DNA of 64,000 bases from Parvibaculum lavamentivorans DS-1 (GTDB taxonomy: Bacteria > Pseudomonadota > Alphaproteobacteria > Parvibaculales > Parvibaculaceae), in contig NC_009719.1 in the NCBI RefSeq assembly GCF_000017565.1, positions 1,488,001 through 1,552,000 of the forward strand. Direction: 5' to 3'. The position numbers and the translations under genes were made by a program. The notes beneath the pieces were generated by a model, which made no database searches, was not told the origin of the DNA, and saw only the letters and a program-made list of their open reading frames with translations. Shown here piece by piece: positions 1 through 7,911 of this stretch (within the stretch, counting starts at the first letter, position 1; each line of letters begins with the position of its first letter).

Positions 1-2
1 GA

Positions 3-479
3 ATCCAACTCGTCGCATCGGTCGAGTTCAACAATGTGGTGGATCGTTGGCGCCGGGAGCAGGCGGATCTGCCCTCCCGTTCGGAAGCCATCCGGCGCCT
101 CGTCCTTCACGGCCTCGAATATGAAAAGAGTTTTCCGATGCGCATGATCACCGCGATTATCCGGCCCCATAAATACGAGGAGCTGCGCGATGCATTGATC
201 GCGCTCGGCATTGAGGGCATCACCGTTACGCAGGTTTCGGGCTTCGGCCGGCAGCGGGGCCAGACGGAGATTTATCGGGGCGCCGAATACAATGTCGCCG
301 AAGTGCCGAAAGTCCGTATCGACGTCGCCGTGAGTGCCGCGCTTGCCGAAAAGGCGGTCCGCGAGATCGAGCGGGTGGCCAATACCGGCAAGATCGGCGA
401 CGGCAAGATATTCGTGCAGCCGCTGGAGCAGGTCATCCGCATCCGCACCGGTGAGACGAACGAGACCGCGCTCGGCTGA
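3..479 (+). CDS. Nitrogen regulatory protein PII with in-frame N-terminal ribbon-helix-helix segment (5' end outside window)
   Basis: From the ATG at 138 the frame encodes a normal-length PII protein of 113 residues. It has the T-loop RGAEYNV with the uridylylatable Tyr51 in its usual place, and the C-terminal TGKIGDGKIFV and IRIRTGE signatures. PII proteins sense 2-oxoglutarate, ATP and ADP and control nitrogen assimilation by binding AmtB, GlnE, NtrB or similar partners. The same frame stays open upstream to the window edge. That stretch reads like the second half of a CopG/RHH DNA-binding domain (RREQADLPSRSEAIRRLV, followed by LHGLEYEK). No stop separates the two, so this is either an RHH-PII fusion or an RHH gene that has lost its stop. 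A weak purine-rich stretch (aaaagag) before ATG 138 could allow separate PII initiation. The PII assignment is firm; the fusion is inference. Confidence 0.85.
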   Translation: MQLVASVEFNNVVDRWRREQADLPSRSEAIRRLVLHGLEYEKSFPMRMITAIIRPHKYEELRDALIALGIEGITVTQVSGFGRQRGQTEIYRGAEYNVAEVPKVRIDVAVSAALAEKAVREIERVANTGKIGDGKIFVQPLEQVIRIRTGETNETALG

Positions 480-485
480 CAGGTT

Positions 486-1188
486 CTACCCCGCGGCGGC
501 GCCGCTTGCGATCATGCCGCGGATTTCCTCTTCGCTGAAACCGCAGCTCGCCAGGATGCTGCGTGTGTGCTCGCCGATGCCCGGCGCCGGGCGCGGCGCG
601 GTTTTCTTCTCACCCTTGATGGAGATGGGGCTGCCGACTGTGCGCAGGCCATTGGTGCCGGCAATTTCGGGCAATAGTCCGTTGGCTGCCACCTGGCTGC
701 ATTCGAGATGATCGCTTGGCTGTGCGATCGGACCGAAGGTAATGCCGGCGCTCACGAAGCATTCTCGCCAATGCTGCCAGTCGGCGGTGACGAATATATC
801 TTCCAGCAATTTTACAAGCTCCGCCCCATTCGCCTTGCGCGCCTCCGGCGTTGCGAATCGCGGATCGTCCAGCCATTCGGAACGGCCGATACAGTGCGCG
901 AGCAGCGGCCATTCGCGCGCGTAGTTCAGCAAGGCAAGCATGAACCAGCGTCCGTCGCGGCATTTGTAGAGCTCCGTCAATGCGCCGCGCTGACCGCGCC
1001 GCAGCCTCACGGAAAAATCCGCATCGCAAAGAACCGCCTGCATCCAGACACTGTTCGACCAAAGCCCGTTGGCGAGAAGCGAAGTCGATACCACGCCGCC
1101 CTTGCCGGTTTTCTCGCGCCGGTAGAGGCCCGGCAATGAAGCTCGCGCAATCGATGACCAGCAGGTCATCGAATATCCCCTTCTCCAT
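486..1188 (-). pseudogene. Internally deleted CaiB/BaiF family CoA-transferase
   Basis: A good ribosome binding site (ggagg) precedes an ATG at 1188. The first twenty codons (GIFDDLLVIDCASFIAGP) match the start of class III (CaiB/BaiF) CoA-transferases. Near 1125-1135 the coding sense switches to another frame. That frame resumes in the middle of the family (KTGKGGVVSTSLLANGLW) and runs to a normal-looking C-terminus at 486. Family members are about 400 residues; roughly 170 central codons, including the catalytic Asp region, are missing at the junction. The gene is therefore a remnant with an out-of-frame internal deletion. An intact copy would transfer CoA between carboxylic acids. Confidence 0.85.
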
Positions 1189-1423
1189 GATTTCCTCCCC
1201 TTGTCCCGTCTTTGCGGGCCTTTGATTTCGCGATGGGAAGCATGAGGTGCCTGCAGGCTGAAGTCGACCGTCTTCATGGGGCCCAAGAATGTCTCACGTT
1301 GAAACACTCACCGCGCTTCCCCCCGGGGAAAACCCCTGGTTTCCCTAACGAGCCGTTTACCCGGTCGCAACGAACGGCGGCCTATGCTCCCGCAAGACAC
1401 TATTAGCGGGCGATGCCACTCTC

Positions 1424-2290
1424 ATGTTCGGTCACAAAGCCAGCAGGGGCCGCCGGAAATCTCTTCTGGCAGGCTACTCGACCAACCTCGGCGAACTCAT
1501 GTCTCGCCAGAGGTCGGAGGTTGCCTTGCGCTCGGCCAAGATCGAAGCCGACATGGCAAGCCGGACCAAATCCGAATTCCTTGCGAATATGAGCCACGAG
1601 CTGCGGACGCCGCTCAACGCCATTATCGGTTTTTCGGAATTCATCCAGCACATTGCGGCAAGCGGCAAACCTTCTGAAAAGACCGGCGAATATGCGACGC
1701 ATATTGCAGGCGCCGGCCGCCACCTCCTCAATATCATCTCCGACATTCTCGATATTGCGAAAATCGAGAGCGGCACGTTTTCGCTCGCTACCGAGCCTTA
1801 TGACGTGCGCGAACTTGTGGATGCCTGCATTGTGCTGATCGAACCTCGCATCCGAGAGAAGAAGCAGGTGCTCGAGATCAAGGCCGACCCGTCGCTGCCG
1901 GAGGTGCCGGTCGATGCGCGCCGGATCAAGCAGGTGCTCATCAACCTCCTGTCCAACGCGCACAAGTTTACCGGTGAAGGCGGACGCATCGTGCTGGTTG
2001 CCACGCAGACGCCGGATGGTGGTGTCACCATCGCGGTCGCGGATACCGGTATCGGCATGACGAAAGAGCAAATTTCTCATGCGCTGACCCCGTTCGGTCA
2101 GGTGCAGGCAAGCTACGCGCGCGGCCATGAAGGCACCGGCCTCGGACTGCCGATAGCGGCGGCGCTTACGACCCTTCATGGAGGCGAATTTCAGATTTTC
2201 AGTGAACCAGGCAAGGGCACGACCGTGTTCTTCACCTTGCCCCCAGCCGCGCCGGCGCGGCCGCAGCATGTTCAGGATCAGGGCCTATGA
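1424..2290 (+). CDS. Soluble sensor histidine kinase (HisKA plus HATPase_c)
   Basis: The 288-residue protein has an H-box (FLANMSHELRTPLNAIIGFSE, phospho-acceptor His58), an N-box around NLLSNAHKF (residues 174-182), and the G1 (DTGIGM, 207-212) and G2 (GTGLGL, 237-242) ATP-lid motifs. It has no transmembrane segment and no recognisable PAS, GAF or HAMP domain. Only about 45 residues precede the H-box, so it is a minimal cytosolic kinase core that probably takes its signal from a partner protein. No response regulator lies nearby. Its stop overlaps the start of the HerA-like ATPase gene by four bases, implying translational coupling. Family assignment is firm; signal and target are unknown. 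Confidence 0.93.
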   Translation: MFGHKASRGRRKSLLAGYSTNLGELMSRQRSEVALRSAKIEADMASRTKSEFLANMSHELRTPLNAIIGFSEFIQHIAASGKPSEKTGEYATHIAGAGRHLLNIISDILDIAKIESGTFSLATEPYDVRELVDACIVLIEPRIREKKQVLEIKADPSLPEVPVDARRIKQVLINLLSNAHKFTGEGGRIVLVATQTPDGGVTIAVADTGIGMTKEQISHALTPFGQVQASYARGHEGTGLGLPIAAALTTLHGGEFQIFSEPGKGTTVFFTLPPAAPARPQHVQDQGL

Positions 2291-3999
2291 CCAAACCCGT
2301 TCCCACCCCGGCGCACTCTTCCGCCGTCGAGCCCGAAGCACCGCCCTTCATAGAGCGCCGCGGCCTTCCGGCGGCGCCTCCGAAGCGGATCGCGCATATT
2401 GTGTCGGTGTCCGGATCGCAGGCTATCGCGGTACTCGAACACGAGACGACGGCTGCGGGAACTCAGCAAACGCGCGTCGAGATCGGCCAGCTCGTCAAGG
2501 TGCCGACTGCGGCGTCGACTGTCGTGGGGCTGGTGTCTGCCGTCAGTTCTCCCGCGCCAACCAGCGGCAACGGGATCGAGGATCTGCGCCTGATCGAAAT
2601 CAATCTCGCCGGCGAAGTCGTTTCCGATCCGCGCGATGACCGCCTGACGTTCCGCCGTGGCGTGGCGCATCTGCCGACGCTTGGCGATCCGGTGCTTCTC
2701 GCGGACAGGCATGACCTGACGCGCGTCTATACGCAGCCGAACGTGGCGACGATCGAGGTTGGTACGCTATTTCAGGATGCGGCGGTGCCCGCGCGCTTTA
2801 TCATCGACGATCTTCTGGCGAAGCATTTCATCGTTGTCGGCACCACCGGCTGCGGTAAATCCTGTGCGTTGACGGCGATCCTGCAGCGTGTGCTCGATGA
2901 TCACAATCACGCCCATATCGTCGTGCTCGACGTGCATAATGAATATCCCACAGCCTTCGGTGCGCGCGCGGAGTTGATAAACCCCGGCAATCTTCATCTG
3001 CCGTTCTGGCTTCTCAATTTTCAGGAGCTGTCGGCGGCGCTCACAAGCGGCGATGCCTATCATGAGGCAGAGGTCGAAATTCTTAGTGATGCCGTCGTCG
3101 CCGCGAAGCGCCGTTATTCCGATGCGTCGAGCAACCGGCAGCTTGCGCGCCGCCCCGGCGATGGGAGTGGTGTGACGGTGGATGCGCCGACGCCGTTCCG
3201 CTTGTCCGACGTTCTTGCCTTTATCGATGAGCAGCTCGGCAAGCTTGAGCGGACGCAGAAGACGCTGCCCTATCGCCGCCTGAAGAGCCGCATCGAAACG
3301 CTCGCGAGCGACCAGCGCTACAGCTTCATGTTCGGCAGCCTGACCGTACAGGATACGATGGCCGACATTCTCGGCCGTTTGTTCCGTGTGCCGAATGATG
3401 GCCGTCCGATTACCGTCATCGACCTTTCGACTGTACCGCCGGAAATTCTCGACGTCGTGATTTCCGTCATCTCGCGTCTTGCCTTTGACCTTGCGGTCTG
3501 GAGCAAGGGCGGATTGCCGATGCTTCTCGTTTGCGAGGAGGCGCATCGCTACGCGCCAGCGGCTGCCGGGGAAGGTTTCGAGCCGACACGCCACGCGCTT
3601 TCGCGCATTGCCAAGGAGGGGCGCAAATACGGGCTCTCCCTCGCGCTCGTCACGCAGCGCCCTTCGGAACTCGATACAACGATCCTCTCCCAGTGCAGCA
3701 CCGTGATCGCCATGCGGCTATCGACGGAGCGCGATCAGCAGGTGATGCGCGCGAATACGCATGATGGTGCTCTCGATCTTCTGGATTTCCTGCCCCTGCT
3801 TGGCGACCGGGAGGCAATCGTTCTGGGGCAGGGGGTGGGCATGCCCATGCGGATCCGTTTCGCGGATATCGCGGATAAGGGTATCCCGCGCAACCTCAAC
3901 AGCGGCTTCTCGCATTCATGGAGCCGGCCGAACCTCGACCGCGCGGGCCTCGAGGCGATCGTTTCGCGCTGGCGCCATGCGGGGCGCGAGCGGGGCTGA
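2287..3999 (+). CDS. HerA-type DNA-translocase ATPase (DUF87, HAS-barrel)
   Basis: This 570-residue P-loop ATPase belongs to the HerA/FtsK superfamily. An N-terminal beta-rich HAS-barrel-like region (about residues 35-130) is followed by Walker A GTTGCGKS (185-192). A Walker B segment (LPMLLVCEEAH) has acidic residues at 417-418, and an Arg-finger-like region follows (SRIAKEGRKYGLSLALVTQRP). HerA proteins form hexameric rings that pump DNA, classically with the NurA nuclease in archaeal end resection; in bacteria they also occur in defence modules. No NurA, Sir2 or other nuclease gene is adjacent. The only linked gene is the upstream histidine kinase, with a four-base overlap. The family is clear; the biological role here is open. 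Confidence 0.88.
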   Translation: MTKPVPTPAHSSAVEPEAPPFIERRGLPAAPPKRIAHIVSVSGSQAIAVLEHETTAAGTQQTRVEIGQLVKVPTAASTVVGLVSAVSSPAPTSGNGIEDLRLIEINLAGEVVSDPRDDRLTFRRGVAHLPTLGDPVLLADRHDLTRVYTQPNVATIEVGTLFQDAAVPARFIIDDLLAKHFIVVGTTGCGKSCALTAILQRVLDDHNHAHIVVLDVHNEYPTAFGARAELINPGNLHLPFWLLNFQELSAALTSGDAYHEAEVEILSDAVVAAKRRYSDASSNRQLARRPGDGSGVTVDAPTPFRLSDVLAFIDEQLGKLERTQKTLPYRRLKSRIETLASDQRYSFMFGSLTVQDTMADILGRLFRVPNDGRPITVIDLSTVPPEILDVVISVISRLAFDLAVWSKGGLPMLLVCEEAHRYAPAAAGEGFEPTRHALSRIAKEGRKYGLSLALVTQRPSELDTTILSQCSTVIAMRLSTERDQQVMRANTHDGALDLLDFLPLLGDREAIVLGQGVGMPMRIRFADIADKGIPRNLNSGFSHSWSRPNLDRAGLEAIVSRWRHAGRERG

Positions 4000-4109
4000 G
4001 CCGCCGCGGCGGAATGTCCCGCCAATCGGGGGCGGAACGGGCTGCGCTCACCGGCGGTTCGCGATAGGATCCGGCAGCCATTATTTCCAAGCCGTGAAGG
4101 GTCAAAGCC

Positions 4110-4565
4110 ATGTTCGCCGTCATTCGTCTCTTCCTTCTGGCCCTCGTGCTGCAAACCCCGTTTCTTGCGGCCCTCCATGCGGATGAGGTTCCCGGCGGCA
4201 TCCGGGTCAGCGATCCTTGGGCGAGGGCGAGTGTCACCGCGAGCGGCGCCGCTTATTTCACTATCGAAAATTCCGGCAATGAAGATGATATACTTGTCGC
4301 CGTGCGCTCCGATGCCGCCGAAACAGTGGAAATGCACACCATGACGATGGACGGCATGGTGATGAAGATGCGCAAGCTTTCCGAGCTGCCGGTGAAGGCG
4401 GGCGAGACGGTGAAATTCGCACCCGGCGGGCTCCACATCATGCTGATCCGGCTGAAAGAGCCGCTTCGCGAAGGAATGTCGGTTTCGATGACGCTTACCT
4501 TCGAGAAGGCCGGTGAAGTTCATGTCACGGCCCCCGTTCAGGCGGCCGGTCACGGCGCGCATTGA
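4110..4565 (+). CDS. Periplasmic copper chaperone PCu(A)C
   Basis: A signal peptide (MFAVIRLFLLALVLQTPFLA) is followed by a domain of the PCu(A)C family. The copper ligands of the family motif are present: a Met-His pair (EMHTMTMDGM) and, after the usual spacing, HIML. These periplasmic proteins bind Cu(I) and hand it to the CuA or CuB sites of cytochrome c oxidase, often with Sco proteins. The length of 151 residues is normal, and the His-rich tail (AAGHGAH) is common in the family. The gene stands alone between the HerA-type ATPase gene and the DUF1302 gene; no sco or cox gene is visible nearby. Confidence 0.9.
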   Translation: MFAVIRLFLLALVLQTPFLAALHADEVPGGIRVSDPWARASVTASGAAYFTIENSGNEDDILVAVRSDAAETVEMHTMTMDGMVMKMRKLSELPVKAGETVKFAPGGLHIMLIRLKEPLREGMSVSMTLTFEKAGEVHVTAPVQAAGHGAH

Positions 4566-4870
4566 TTTTTCCGCCAATGTGATTCGTGTTGATTTGCTGC
4601 AGTGCATATAATCAGTTTGCGCCGCAACAAATTAACGCGGCTGGGCTGATATACATTACCGCTGTGTCATAAATGCCATAGCGCCGGGCAATGTTGCCTA
4701 CATGCGCGGCAACGCCGTCCACCGGTCTTGACTCAAACCGGCAATAAATGTCCGCTAGCCGTTGAGGGATGCTGACTGACCGGGGGGACAGTCCAAAAAC
4801 CGCTATCCGACTTACCTCCCGATCAGGCCGCAAGTTAGTGAAGCCATCGAGGATCGAGGAGGATCGCTCC
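4566..4870 (+). promoter_or_regulatory. Leader and promoter region of the DUF1302 gene
   Basis: This 305-base gap contains an AT-rich pocket with a perfect TATAAT hexamer at 4607-4612, a plausible -10 box, although no good -35 sits at ideal spacing. A ribosome binding site (gaggagg, about 4857-4863) precedes the GTG at 4871. I see no gene here; in-frame codons upstream of 4871 carry no protein-like signal and precede a clear signal peptide. Confidence 0.4.
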
Positions 4871-6868
4871 GTGAAAATAAGAACCGTTCAAAAATTGTTT
4901 TTGGGCAGTGTGGCTGGCGCAGCGATGCTGTTTGCCGCCGGCGCGGCTCATGCCGTCGAATTCAAGTTCGGGGAAGCCAATCTCCAGATCGACAATCTGG
5001 TTTCGGTCGGCGCCGGGTTCCGGACCTCCAAACAGGATTGTACCCACGTTGCGAAGCCGAACGGAGGCTGTTCTGCCGGAAACGGCGCCGGAATGGGCAT
5101 CAATGACGATGACGGCAACGTCAATACCGATCAGTGGGATCCGTACACCACAAGCGTCAAGATCACGACCGACTTCGATCTCCAGTGGAGGAATTACGGC
5201 GCATTCGTCCGCACCAAGGCGTTCTACGATTACTGGGTGAATGAAGAACTCGGTACAAGGAACAACCGGTTCGGCAGCCGTCCCATCACCGACCCGGCGC
5301 GCGGCGACCAGGCGCGGGATTTCGGCGGAAGAAGCTTCGACCTTCTCGATGCTTTCGTATACGGGAATTTCGACGTTTCGGGCATGCCCTTGAATGTCCG
5401 TGTCGGCAAGCAGGTTGTGAACTGGGGTGAAAGCCTCTTCATTCAGGGTGGTATCAATTCCTTTCTGCCGATCGACGTGACGGCCATTCGCACGCCCGGT
5501 TCGGAACTGAAGGAGGCGCTGATGCCTACGCCTTCCGTGTTCGCGTCCATCGGGCTGCCGGGCAGCGTAACGGTCGAAGCTTTCTGGCAGTTCGGGTGGC
5601 AGAAAACGGAACTGGACGCCTGCGGCACCTTCTTCAGCACCTCCGACTCCGCCTGCGAGGGCGGTGCATACGTCATGCTCGGCGACGAATATCCGGGTCA
5701 AGTCCAGATTCCCCGTCGTGCGTCCGAGGAGGGCGACGATACGGGCACCTTCGGCGTGGCGATCAAGCATTACGCCGAAAACCTCGGAGCGGGCACCGAT
5801 CTCGGTCTGTATTTCACGCAGCAGAGCCTGGTTGTGCCGATCGGCACGTTTTCGCTTGGCGATTTCGGCGCCGCGACGGCAAGCATTCTCGGCGCACCGG
5901 CTCCTGACATAGCGTCCTTTTGCGGTGCCTTCGGGGCAGCGACCCTTTTGGGTTGCGCGGGAACTGTAATTGCTCCCGACGGGACGACGGCCCTGGAGGC
6001 GGGCGTGGGCGCCACGGCGATGACAAAGAATTACCTGATGCAGTATCCCGAAGACGTTCAAACCTTCGGTGCCAGCTTCAATACCTCGATTCCGCTTTTC
6101 GGCGGGTCGGCCTTTTCCGGCGAAGTGGCGTTTACGCCCGACATGCCGTTTTCACTCAGCGATGTGGAAATCAATTCCGCCGAACTGGATGCCATCGGTG
6201 CCTGTGAATTCGCGGGATCGCCGGCCGGCTGTCTCAGCCAGGGAAGCCAGAACGCCGGATTCGCCTATGCGCCGGGCGACGCGATCCGGGGCTATGACGA
6301 GTTCGACGTCATAACGGGTCAGCTGGCGACAATCAGCACGCTCAACCCGTCGGCGGCCCTTCCGTCCCTGATCGGTTCGGACTTGATGATCCTGAACGCG
6401 AATGTCGGCTTCCAGTATCTTCCCGATCTCTCGGACAGCACCAACAGGCTGGCCGCTCCGCGGTCGGCGAATACGCACCCCGATCTGGCCACCGCGTTGA
6501 TCCTCGGCGATGCGGCTTGCGGCGCGGCCGCGTTCGACCCCGCGGTTCCGGATTGCAAACTGGCTTACGCGACGTCCAGTTCCTGGGGTTACCGCCTCGC
6601 GGCCACCGCGGATTACAACAATGCTTTCGGAACGGCCTGGACGCTCACGCCCTCCATTCAGTGGGCACATGATGTGAATGGCGTGTCGGCCGGTCCGGTC
6701 GGCCCCGGTTTCGTCGAAGGCAAGAAGACGATCAGCATCGGGCTCAACGCCAACCTACAGAATACTTGGCGTGCCAATATCCAGTACACCAACAGTTTTG
6801 GTAACGAGTTCAGGAACTTCGCTTCCGACAAGGACTTCGTGACGGCGACGGTCTCCTACGCGTTCTGA
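4871..6868 (+). CDS. DUF1302 family outer-envelope protein
   Basis: The start is placed at GTG 4871 because it lies just after gaggagg and directly gives a signal peptide (about residues 1-28, ending GAAHA). The 665-residue mature protein is Gly-, Asn- and aromatic-rich with many amphipathic beta strands. It ends in FVTATVSYAF, a terminal Phe typical of outer-membrane beta barrels. It resembles the DUF1302 family. In Pseudomonas and related bacteria this family is encoded next to DUF1329, Ycf48-like and MMPL/RND genes and is linked to handling of hydrophobic compounds. Here the DUF1329 and Ycf48-like genes follow. Several Cys pairs in surface-loop-like regions could be disulfides. The exact substrate is unknown. 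Confidence 0.82.
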   Translation: MKIRTVQKLFLGSVAGAAMLFAAGAAHAVEFKFGEANLQIDNLVSVGAGFRTSKQDCTHVAKPNGGCSAGNGAGMGINDDDGNVNTDQWDPYTTSVKITTDFDLQWRNYGAFVRTKAFYDYWVNEELGTRNNRFGSRPITDPARGDQARDFGGRSFDLLDAFVYGNFDVSGMPLNVRVGKQVVNWGESLFIQGGINSFLPIDVTAIRTPGSELKEALMPTPSVFASIGLPGSVTVEAFWQFGWQKTELDACGTFFSTSDSACEGGAYVMLGDEYPGQVQIPRRASEEGDDTGTFGVAIKHYAENLGAGTDLGLYFTQQSLVVPIGTFSLGDFGAATASILGAPAPDIASFCGAFGAATLLGCAGTVIAPDGTTALEAGVGATAMTKNYLMQYPEDVQTFGASFNTSIPLFGGSAFSGEVAFTPDMPFSLSDVEINSAELDAIGACEFAGSPAGCLSQGSQNAGFAYAPGDAIRGYDEFDVITGQLATISTLNPSAALPSLIGSDLMILNANVGFQYLPDLSDSTNRLAAPRSANTHPDLATALILGDAACGAAAFDPAVPDCKLAYATSSSWGYRLAATADYNNAFGTAWTLTPSIQWAHDVNGVSAGPVGPGFVEGKKTISIGLNANLQNTWRANIQYTNSFGNEFRNFASDKDFVTATVSYAF

Positions 6869-6895
6869 TCTTCGGATCGTGTGAGTAAAAAACAG

Positions 6896-6926
6896 AGCCC
6901 GGCGGTTTCGATCGCCGGGCTTTTTC
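6896..6926 (+). terminator. Rho-independent terminator after DUF1302 gene
   Basis: A nine-base perfect stem (agcccggcg with cgccgggct) and an eight-base loop are followed by a T run. It lies 28 bases after the DUF1302 stop and would uncouple it from the genes downstream. Confidence 0.9.
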
Positions 6927-6980
6927 TTTGCGCGGGGCGGTGTTGAGGTTTCGTTTGTCCGAGCCTGAAACCAATATACG

Positions 6981-7355
6981 GTGTCATCCCGGCACTTGTT
7001 GCCGGGACCCAATCCACCTCTCGGCGGACCAGTGAGCTATTTCGTTTACATCCTCGCCAGCCGCAAGCACGGGACACTTTACATTGGCGTCACCAACGAC
7101 ATCGCGCGCCGCGTCTTCGAGCATCGCGAGGGCATCGGCTCGAAGTTCACAAAGAAGTACCGCGTTCATCGGCTGGTCTATATGGAAGCCTTCGACGACA
7201 TCCGATATGCGATCCAGCGCGAGAAGACGATGAAGGAGTGGCCGCGCGTCTGGAAGGTTCGCCAGATCGAGCGCGACAATCCCGAATGGGACGATCTCAC
7301 CGGCAAACTGAACCGATAGGCGAGTGGGTCCCGGCAACAAGTGCCGGGATGACAC
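6981..7355. mobile_element. GIY-YIG gene bracketed by perfect 31-bp inverted repeats
   Basis: Positions 6981-7011 and 7325-7355 are exact inverted copies of each other, each beginning gtgtcatcccgg at the outer end. Each arm is itself a hairpin (cccggca/tgccggg), the form of REP-like intergenic palindromes. The only content between the arms is the GIY-YIG gene. A relative with near-identical arms but only about 29 bases inside lies at 26755-26849. The unit separates the DUF1302 and DUF1329 genes, which are usually adjacent. I infer a cargo-bearing dispersed element; mobility is not shown by the sequence. Confidence 0.6.
7032..7319 (+). CDS. Small GIY-YIG nuclease domain protein
   Basis: This 95-residue protein starts VSYFVYILASRKHGTLYIGVTNDI, with the paired Tyr motifs (YIL and YIG) of GIY-YIG endonucleases. 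Downstream are the catalytic Arg (ARRVFEHREG) and Glu (AIQREKTMKEW) of the UvrC-like single-domain subfamily. GTG 7032 is chosen because upstream in-frame codons (from GTG 6981) merely translate the flanking palindrome. Small GIY-YIG proteins of this kind are common in alphaproteobacteria and of unknown function; related domains act in repair and homing. The gene is bracketed by 31-bp inverted repeats. Confidence 0.85.
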   Translation: MSYFVYILASRKHGTLYIGVTNDIARRVFEHREGIGSKFTKKYRVHRLVYMEAFDDIRYAIQREKTMKEWPRVWKVRQIERDNPEWDDLTGKLNR

Positions 7356-7911
7356 TTGTGGGTGGGATCAAGACTGAGGGAAAGACCGGGGGGACGAGTG
7401 TGGTGAAGGGCGGCAAAGCTGATGCAACACTCCCGGGATGACACCGAATTTTGGTTCAGGTCCGGGCAAACGAGAGCGCAACAAGTGCCGGATCAAGTCC
7501 GGCAAAGACGAGCGTGGGGCGGGGTGGCGGGCAAACGTCAAGCTCGGCAATGACGAAGGCGGGAGAGCGGCGCACCCTGCCATGTTGCACCGCGGCAGAC
7601 GGCACCCACGCCGGCGCCGGCGGACTGAATCATCCGTAGACGGATTACCTGCCGCCGCACCGCCGCCGCGGCCGCCGCGATCCACATTAAAAATATTTAA
7701 TGAAACCAGGGCGAAAACGCCGCCAAAACGGGCTGAAAAGCGACCCGGAAGACACACAATCACACAAGCCGCGATTTGCGCCCCTTGGGCGATTTGCTAT
7801 CATCCCGTTCGAGTAAGGCGGGGAAACCGGCCTCGGTGCACAGCGACAAAGCTACAACCGCGAAATGCTGACATCGAAAGCCCTATAAGAAATCCAGTGG
7901 AGGGAACGTAT
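7356..7911. repeat. Gap with degenerate palindromic repeat copies
   Basis: This 556-base stretch holds no convincing gene. It contains worn fragments related to the flanking palindromes: cccgggatgacacc near 7430-7444, caacaagtgccgg at 7479-7491 followed by gatcaagtccggcaa, and gtcaagctcggcaatgacg near 7537-7555. These are followed by a CG-rich triplet run (about 7650-7680), an AT-rich palindrome at 7685-7702 and the DUF1329 leader. It looks like a graveyard of repeat insertions. Confidence 0.55.
7685..7702. promoter_or_regulatory. AT-rich palindrome upstream of DUF1329 gene
   Basis: cattaaaaatatttaatg is a perfect dyad (cattaaa/tttaatg) in otherwise very G+C-rich DNA, about 210 bases before the DUF1329 start. 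It could be a regulator site or part of a promoter. Further down, ccctataaga at 7881-7890 is a possible -10 box. Similar tataag hexamers recur at 9403 and 9422 before the Ycf48-like gene. The function is inferred. Confidence 0.35.

Noticed and set aside
7438-7911. In-frame 158-codon extension of DUF1329
   Set aside because: It translates degenerate repeat DNA and would bury a clear signal peptide; ATG 7912 has a good ribosome binding site.
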